Part shown: positions 58,801 to 64,000 of the stretch, in pieces | How positions within the stretch are numbered: position 1 is the first letter of the stretch | Layout: the number at the start of each line of letters is the position of its first letter | Assembly (NCBI RefSeq): GCF_024345395.1 | Contig: NZ_JAGQBA010000001.1 | Location: 186,001 to 250,000 of the forward strand | Direction of reading: 5' to 3' | Length of the DNA: 64,000 nucleotides | Source: Cyanobium sp. Tous-M-B4 | GTDB taxonomy: Bacteria > Cyanobacteriota > Cyanobacteriia > PCC-6307 > Cyanobiaceae | The notes under the pieces: generated by a model | What the model saw: the letters and a program-made list of their open reading frames with translations, nothing else | Told to the model about the DNA's origin: nothing | Database searches by the model: none | Made by a program: the position numbers and the translations under genes

Positions 58801-60273
58801 TTGGAGTTGCGTTTGGCGCCCCTGCTCGATCGTCACCAACCGCTCCACTTCATTGGGGTTGGCGGCATCGGCATGTCTGCCCTAGCGGGGATCCTGGCGG
58901 AAAGGGGCTACGCGGTAAGTGGCTCCGACCCCAGGGAAAACGCCGTGATCGACCGCTTGCGGCGTCTGGGGGTGCGGGTGTTTTTGGAGCAGAATGCCGC
59001 CACGGTTGCTGCTATTCGCAGTGGAACCTCGGTCTCACCTCAAGTGGTGATTAGCTCCGCCGTACCAGAGACCAACCCGGAGCTCCTGGAGGCCCGTCGC
59101 ATGGGCCTGGCGATCTGCCACCGCTCCGACGTGCTGGCCGCCCTGATCAATAGCCAGGACTCCATCGCCGTAGCCGGAAGCCATGGCAAAACCACTACCA
59201 GCACCCTGATCGCCACCCTGCTAGCGGCCACCCAACACGACCCCACCGCGGTGATAGGCGGGATCGTGCCCGCCTTTGGCAGCAACGGTCGCCATGGCGA
59301 GGGCAGGCTGCTGGTGGCGGAGGCGGATGAATCGGACGGCTCCTTGGTGAAATTCCGCTCATCCCTCGGCGTGCTCACCAACGTCGAACTCGACCACACG
59401 GACCACTACCCCGACCTCGAAGCCCTGATCACCACCCTGCAAAGATTCGCCGGCAACACATCAAGGCTCCTGGCAAACCACGACGACCCGGTGCTGCGCG
59501 AGCGGTTCAAAGCCAGCCATTGGTGGTCGATCGAAAGCGCCGCAGGCGTCTCCTTTGCAGCGATTGCCCAAGAGCAAAGGGGTGACGGCACCGTTGCCGA
59601 CTTCTTTGAATACGGTGAACTGGTGGGCCGCTTTGAACTGCCCTTGCCCGGTCGTCACAACCTCAGCAACGCGGTTGCGGCCATGGCCGCCTGCCGGCTG
59701 GAGGGGGTTTCATTTGCCGAGCTGAGCGAAGCGGTAGCCGCCCTCCAGGCCCCAGGACGGCGCTTTGATTTCCGCGGTTTGTGGCAGGGCCGGCTGGTGG
59801 TCGACGACTACGCCCACCACCCCAGCGAGGTGGCCGCAACCCTGGCCATGGCCAGGCTGATGGTGGACAGCGGCCGCAGCGCCCTGCCCGTGGCGCCACG
59901 GCGTTTAGTTGCAGTGTTTCAGCCCCATCGCTACAGCCGCACAGCCCAGTTTCTGGACGGCTTTGCAGCGGCCCTGTCGGAAGCCGATTCCGTGCTGATC
60001 GCGCCCCTCTACGCCGCTGGTGAAGCGCCGATTCCAGGCATCTCCAGCGCCGCCATGGCCGAGGCGGTGCGGCAGCTGGCACCCAACCTGCCGGTAGCGG
60101 TGGCAAACACTCTCGACGAGCTCGCCGCCCAGGTGGCCGCCAAGAGTCAAGAGGGTGATCTGGTGATCGCCATGGGTGCAGGGGACGTCAACAGCCTCTG
60201 GGAACGCCTCGAACAGCACCAGCAAGCAGTTGACAGCGCCATCGCTGCCTCTGCAGCCCCCCTGGCGGCCTGA
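58801..60273 (+). CDS. murC: UDP-N-acetylmuramate--L-alanine ligase
   Basis: Adds the first amino acid of the peptide stem. The 490 residues have [15 protein letters not shown], the ATP loop [21 protein letters not shown] (here AEADESDGS), [14 protein letters not shown] and [11 protein letters not shown]. The start is TTG at 58801; another TTG at 58813 is close by. murB follows after 5 bases. Confidence 0.96.
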   Translation: MELRLAPLLDRHQPLHFIGVGGIGMSALAGILAERGYAVSGSDPRENAVIDRLRRLGVRVFLEQNAATVAAIRSGTSVSPQVVISSAVPETNPELLEARRMGLAICHRSDVLAALINSQDSIAVAGSHGKTTTSTLIATLLAATQHDPTAVIGGIVPAFGSNGRHGEGRLLVAEADESDGSLVKFRSSLGVLTNVELDHTDHYPDLEALITTLQRFAGNTSRLLANHDDPVLRERFKASHWWSIESAAGVSFAAIAQEQRGDGTVADFFEYGELVGRFELPLPGRHNLSNAVAAMAACRLEGVSFAELSEAVAALQAPGRRFDFRGLWQGRLVVDDYAHHPSEVAATLAMARLMVDSGRSALPVAPRRLVAVFQPHRYSRTAQFLDGFAAALSEADSVLIAPLYAAGEAPIPGISSAAMAEAVRQLAPNLPVAVANTLDELAAQVAAKSQEGDLVIAMGAGDVNSLWERLEQHQQAVDSAIAASAAPLAA

Positions 60274-60278
60274 GCCTG

Positions 60279-61190
60279 ATGATTGCGGCCCCTAGCTGCC
60301 ACCCTGGCCTACGCCAAGGGGTTGGGCTTCAGCCCTTCACCACCTGGAAGGTGGGAGGACCAGCGGAGTGGTTTGCCGAGCCTGGAGACCGCGATGAGCT
60401 GATTTCTCTGGCGGCCTGGGCCCGGGCCCAGGGCCTGTCCTTGCGCTGCATCGGCGCAGGCTCCAACCTGCTGATCGCCGATAGCGGCCTGCCCGGCCTC
60501 ACCATCTGCAACAGGCGGCTACAGGGGAGCCGGCTCGACGCCGCCAGCGGCCTGGTGGAAGCGGAAGCCGGAGAACCGATCCCCACCCTGGCCCGCAAAG
60601 CAGCCCGGCTTGGCCTGAGCGGCCTGGAGTGGGCCGTGGGCATCCCAGGCACCGTGGGGGGCGCGGTGGTGATGAATGCGGGCGCTCAAGGCGGCTGCAC
60701 GGCCGAATGTTTGCACTCGGTGCGGGTGCTGGACCCTGCCAATCCCGCAACGTCCTTCGAGCTGGAAGCCCGGGAACTGGACTTCGCCTATCGCCACAGC
60801 CGCCTCCAGGCGGAGACCTGGATCGTGCTGGCAGCCACCTTCCAGCTGGAGGCCGGCCACGACCCCGCAGCCATCACCTCGCGCACCAGTGCCAATCTGC
60901 ACAGCCGCACCAGCACCCAGCCCTATCAACAGCCCAGCTGCGGCAGTGTTTTTCGCAACCCAGAACCACAGAAAGCGGGGCAGCTGATCGAAGCGCTGGG
61001 CCTAAAAGGACTGCAGATCGGTGATGCCCAAGTTTCGCCAATCCACGCCAATTTCATCGTCAACATTGGCCAGGCCAGCGCCAGTGACATCGATGCCTTA
61101 ATCGCAGAAGTGCAACGCCGGGTGCTGGCCAGCCACGGCCTGACCCTCCACCCTGAGGTAAAGCGGCTGGGTTTCGGCCCGGAGCACTAG
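60279..61190 (+). CDS. murB: UDP-N-acetylenolpyruvoylglucosamine reductase
   Basis: Reduces the enolpyruvyl group with FAD and NADPH. The 303-residue protein has [53 protein letters not shown] and [10 protein letters not shown]. The Ser/Glu active-site area fits type I MurB. It follows murC in the usual order. Confidence 0.96.
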   Translation: MIAAPSCHPGLRQGVGLQPFTTWKVGGPAEWFAEPGDRDELISLAAWARAQGLSLRCIGAGSNLLIADSGLPGLTICNRRLQGSRLDAASGLVEAEAGEPIPTLARKAARLGLSGLEWAVGIPGTVGGAVVMNAGAQGGCTAECLHSVRVLDPANPATSFELEARELDFAYRHSRLQAETWIVLAATFQLEAGHDPAAITSRTSANLHSRTSTQPYQQPSCGSVFRNPEPQKAGQLIEALGLKGLQIGDAQVSPIHANFIVNIGQASASDIDALIAEVQRRVLASHGLTLHPEVKRLGFGPEH

Positions 61191-61225
61191 CTGCCCCTTA
61201 GCCTGAGCCGAGCAACTTCTAGGGC

Positions 61226-61567
61226 ATGGCTGGCTTCGGACTCCCCAACTTCGGTCAGCTCACCGAGGCCTTCAAGAAGGCCCAGGAGCTGCAGCAAAAC
61301 GCCCAGAAGCTCCAGGAAGAACTTGATGCAATGGAACTGGAGGGCCGCAGCGCCGACGGCCGGGCCAGCATCTGGCTCACGGGCAACCAGCAACCGCTGC
61401 GAGTACAACTGGCCCCCGAACTGATCGCCGAAGGGGCTGCCGCCAGCGAGGCCGCCGTGCTGGATGCATTGCAAGCCGCCTACGAGCTGTCCACCGGCAC
61501 GATGAAAGGCCGCATGGAAGAGCTCACCGGTGGCCTGAATCTCAATCTGCCAGGTCTAGGCGGCTGA
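61226..61567 (+). CDS. YbaB/EbfC nucleoid-associated protein
   Basis: Dimeric DNA-binding protein of the nucleoid. The 113 residues are [40 protein letters not shown] with the typical helix-sheet-helix pattern and a short Gly/Leu tail. It follows murB by 35 bases and converges on rsgA with 26 bases overlap. Confidence 0.9.
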   Translation: MAGFGLPNFGQLTEAFKKAQELQQNAQKLQEELDAMELEGRSADGRASIWLTGNQQPLRVQLAPELIAEGAAASEAAVLDALQAAYELSTGTMKGRMEELTGGLNLNLPGLGG

Positions 61568-62639
61568 AATCCGTCGTTTTTCCAGTGCCAGCCTGGCCGT
61601 CCTCTTCCCCATCCAGCAGCTGCTGACGCTGGCGACGCCGGGAGAGCTGCCGCAATCCGGGCGCCAGGCGGGGCTCTAGACCCTGACCGCGGCGCCGCAG
61701 CCCCGACCCGTCTGGGGAGTCCGCAACCCAGCCCGTTCGCTCGCCATCCAGCAGCAGGTCGCTCAGGCACTGGGCATAAAGGGGGTACCGCTCCCAATCG
61801 GAGCCAACGGCGCAGCCGGGGTCGCCCTGGTGCAAGCAATTGCTGAAGCGGCAGCAGCCCAAGCCCAGGCGTTGCCGAATCTCCGGGAACAGGGGGCCTA
61901 AGGCAAAGGGGTCGGAAGGCAGCCGCGGCCTATTGAATCCAGGCGTGTCGGCCAGCAGGGCTCCGGGTGCCAAGGGGAAAAGCTCCACGTGGCGGGTGGT
62001 GTGGCGGCCCCGCTGCAGCCGCCCTGACACCGCCGCCACCCGCAGGCCCAGCTCGGGGCAAAGACCGTTGAGCACGCTGCTCTTCCCCACCCCAGAAGGT
62101 CCACAAAGCACCGCGATACCTGGCTGGGCCAGCCGCTGCAGCAAAGGCTCCATGCCCTCGCCACTACTGGTAGATACCGCCAGGGCGTCGTAACCCCAGG
62201 CAGCAGCTCGCTGGCACCAACTGGCCACCTCGTCAGGCGAAACCAGATCCGCCTTGGAGAACAGCAACTGCACCGGCCGGCCCGTCGCCTCAGCCGTCAA
62301 CAAAAAGCGTGTGAGCTGGAGCAGGTCCAGCTCTGGCTCCGCCAGCGCCACCACCACGACCACGAGGGCCACGTTGGCCACGGCGGGCCGCTCAAGCAGG
62401 CTCTGACGCGGCTCCAGGGCCGCCACAGCCGCCCGGCCAGCAGGCCAGTCGATGCCATCCACCCAGACGCGATCGCCCACGGCGATGGTTTGGCCGCTTT
62501 TGCCAAGGCGGGTGCGCCGGGTGCACAAAAGTCGACTCAGGCCGGTGGGCCCTACCTGATCCAGTTCCACCCAGCAGTAATTGGCCAGCAGAGCCACCAC
62601 CTGCCCCATTAGGCGCAATCGCCCAGGCTCAACCCCCAT
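61542..62639 (-). CDS. rsgA: Ribosome small subunit-dependent GTPase A
   Basis: Circularly permuted GTPase that matures the 30S subunit. From ATG 62639 the 365 residues have an OB domain, the G4-type LFSKADLVS, then G1 [15 protein letters not shown]3 DTPGFN (order G4-G1-G3), and a zinc knuckle [20 protein letters not shown]. It overlaps tusA by 11 bases. Confidence 0.94.
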   Translation of the reverse strand: MGVEPGRLRLMGQVVALLANYCWVELDQVGPTGLSRLLCTRRTRLGKSGQTIAVGDRVWVDGIDWPAGRAAVAALEPRQSLLERPAVANVALVVVVVALAEPELDLLQLTRFLLTAEATGRPVQLLFSKADLVSPDEVASWCQRAAAWGYDALAVSTSSGEGMEPLLQRLAQPGIAVLCGPSGVGKSSVLNGLCPELGLRVAAVSGRLQRGRHTTRHVELFPLAPGALLADTPGFNRPRLPSDPFALGPLFPEIRQRLGLGCCRFSNCLHQGDPGCAVGSDWERYPLYAQCLSDLLLDGERTGWVADSPDGSGLRRRGQGLEPRLAPGLRQLSRRRQRQQLLDGEEDGQAGTGKTTDFSRLDLAD

Positions 62640-62889
62640 GACAACGAACCTGCAGCCGCACGGCCCCTTGTTGCTCCGGGTGATCGCAGCAGGTAACTCC
62701 ATGACCTGAGCTCTCCAGCCCCTGGGTCACCTGCTGCTGGGGCTCTCCCCGATCTAGGTCCACCTGCAGGATCTGGCCAGGAAGCAAACGCTCCAGGGCC
62801 AGCTTGGTGCGAATGAAGTTGAGCGGACAAGCAATGCCACGCAGATCAAGCTGGGCATCTGGGTTGCCGTCTGCCCAACCGGCGCTCAA
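62629..62889 (-). CDS. TusA-family sulfurtransferase-like protein
   Basis: The 86 residues have the signature [38 protein letters not shown], with the Cys-Pro-x-x motif that carries sulfur in TusA and YeeD proteins. The start is TTG 62889, overlapping the dnaJ stop as TTGA. It may supply sulfur for tRNA or cofactor synthesis; the target is unknown. Confidence 0.88.
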   Translation of the reverse strand: MSAGWADGNPDAQLDLRGIACPLNFIRTKLALERLLPGQILQVDLDRGEPQQQVTQGLESSGHGVTCCDHPEQQGAVRLQVRCHGG

Positions 62890-64000
62890 CCGAAGAGGCC
62901 CCCAAACAAACCGCTCTTATGGGGATGCTTGTGGCCCTTGCTGGTGTGGTGGCCGGCCAGCTGCTCCAGCAACTCCCGCTCCTCAGCATTGAGCTTGGTG
63001 GGCAGCTGCACCTTGATGCTGACTAGGTGGTTGCCTCGGGCCACCGGATTGCCCAACTTGGGCACCCCCTTGCTCTGCAGGGTGAGAACCGCTCCGGGCT
63101 GGGTGCCAGCTGGAATCTCTAACGACTCCTGGCCGTCCACCGTGTCTACCTCGATGGTGTCGCCCAAAATGGCCTGGAGGTAATTGAGCGTCACCTCCGA
63201 GTGGATGTGGATGCCATCGCGGCGCAAGCCGGCAGCCGATTGAACGCTTAGGAACACATAGAGATCGCCGGCGGGTCCACCCCGCTGGCCCGCATTGCCC
63301 TCATTTGCCACCCGCAGCCGGGTGCCGGAATCAACCCCAGCTGGGATGTTGATGCGCAGCTTTTTACGCACCTGCTGCAGACCCTGGCCACCGCAGGCGC
63401 CGCAGGGGTCGGCAATCACCTGGCCGCTGCCCTCACAGGTGGGACAAGCCGCCACCTGGGTAAAACTGCCGAATGGGGTGCGAGTGGCCCGACGCACCTG
63501 GCCGGCGCCGCCACAGGTGCCGCAGCTTGTGGGTCCACTGCCCGACTTGGCACCGGAGCCCTGGCAGGTGCTGCAGGTTTCGAGATGCCGAATCTGCACC
63601 TCCTTCTCGATACCAAATACCGCCTCTTGGAAGTTGATGGTGAGGTCGAGGCGCAGGTCATCGCCTTGACGGGGACCACGCCGCCGCGGACCTGCTCCAG
63701 CACCCGCCCCCCCAAAGCCACTGAAGAAGGTCTCAAACAGGTCGGCAAAGCCGCCCATGTCGCCCATATCAGGCGCGCCGCCGCCACCTAGACCCGCCTC
63801 ACCAAACTGGTCGTAACGGGCGCGAGTCTGGGGATCGCTGAGCACCTCGTAGGCCCGGCCGATCTCCTTGAATTTGTCTTCAGCCCCAGGATCTTTGTTG
63901 ACATCCGGGTGGTACTGCCGGGCCATCCGCCGGTAGGCCCGCTTCAAAGTGTCTGGATCGGCGTCGCGGGCGGTGCCGAGCAGGTCGTAGTAGTCGGCCA
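62886..64000 (-). CDS. dnaJ: Chaperone DnaJ (missing first base)
   Basis: Co-chaperone of DnaK. The frame runs to the window edge: bases 64000-63999 give the TG of an apparent ATG (MADYYDLLG), so only the first base lies outside. The J domain has the HPD motif ([11 protein letters not shown]), followed by a Gly-rich region ([16 protein letters not shown]), four CxxCxGxG-like zinc repeats ([32 protein letters not shown]) and the C-terminal substrate domain. It heads dnaJ-tusA-rsgA. Confidence 0.96.
   Translation of the reverse strand, partial: ADYYDLLGTARDADPDTLKRAYRRMARQYHPDVNKDPGAEDKFKEIGRAYEVLSDPQTRARYDQFGEAGLGGGGAPDMGDMGGFADLFETFFSGFGGAGAGAGPRRRGPRQGDDLRLDLTINFQEAVFGIEKEVQIRHLETCSTCQGSGAKSGSGPTSCGTCGGAGQVRRATRTPFGSFTQVAACPTCEGSGQVIADPCGACGGQGLQQVRKKLRINIPAGVDSGTRLRVANEGNAGQRGGPAGDLYVFLSVQSAAGLRRDGIHIHSEVTLNYLQAILGDTIEVDTVDGQESLEIPAGTQPGAVLTLQSKGVPKLGNPVARGNHLVSIKVQLPTKLNAEERELLEQLAGHHTSKGHKHPHKSGLFGGLFG

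Overview
The window is a gene-dense, GC-rich chromosomal segment of a picocyanobacterium of the Synechococcus/Cyanobium type. The assignment rests on content: photosystem II protein PsbZ, the sulfolipid pair sqdB-sqdX, the plastid-type gene ycf23, an NADP-type gap2 GAPDH, a long aspartate kinase with four ACT modules, a clpP-clpX pair, RNase J, and several small proteins that I associate with marine and freshwater picocyanobacteria. There is no CRISPR array, prophage, insertion sequence, rRNA operon or plasmid-type gene. No gene longer than a few codons looks broken, and intergenic gaps are all below about 250 bases. Many neighbours overlap by 4 to 20 bases.

Layout. 1-5800: end of miaA, infC, a GntR-type regulator, tRNA-Gly(GCC), cysE and secA. 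5800-9300: a compact minus-strand dTDP-L-rhamnose operon (rfbA-rfbC-rfbD-rfbB). 9300-16100: a GNAT acetyltransferase, psbZ-ribH, mutS, cobH, a fused Phd-antitoxin/PIN-toxin gene and holA. 16100-27200: lysC, uvrB, a small holin-like membrane protein, ycf23 and tilS with overlapping start codons, a hypothetical gene, then asd-dapA-rnj. lysC, asd and dapA together cover the entry to lysine and diaminopimelate synthesis. 27400-33400: tig-clpP-clpX, an LRAT-like protein and dnaX. 33400-38300: a membrane glycosyltransferase, a SpoIID-like lipoprotein, rpmI-rplT and a TPR membrane protein. 38300-41600: thiG and the sulfolipid genes. 41600-48600: cbiD-guaA-two hypotheticals-mrdA, then a class V aminotransferase. 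48600-54200: tRNA-Gly(CCC) and a variable stretch of small hypothetical genes, a SNF2 helicase and an HNH nuclease. 54200-64000: pdxA, efp-accB, a lumenal cyclophilin, gap2, murC-murB-ebfC and dnaJ-tusA-rsgA, with dnaJ cut one base before its start.

Most of this is housekeeping. The most unusual signal is a repeated operator-like motif. TGTACA-type boxes spaced exactly 9 bases apart occur before the GntR regulator gene (852-866), as a four-box array in front of the Phd-PIN fusion gene (14278-14310), and again inside that fusion gene, in the linker between its antitoxin and toxin halves (14592-14606). This suggests a local regulatory circuit in which the GntR protein controls itself and a single-chain toxin-antitoxin gene, and perhaps cobH, which diverges from the same region behind a 14-base tandem repeat leader. 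This is inference from sequence pattern only.

Other points worth a look are the divergent SNF2-helicase/HNH-nuclease pair, which echoes the domain pairing of eukaryotic ZRANB3; two cases of divergent genes whose start codons overlap in CATG; in-frame coding tandem repeats in two small proteins; and an open frame that continues after the ribH stop codon.
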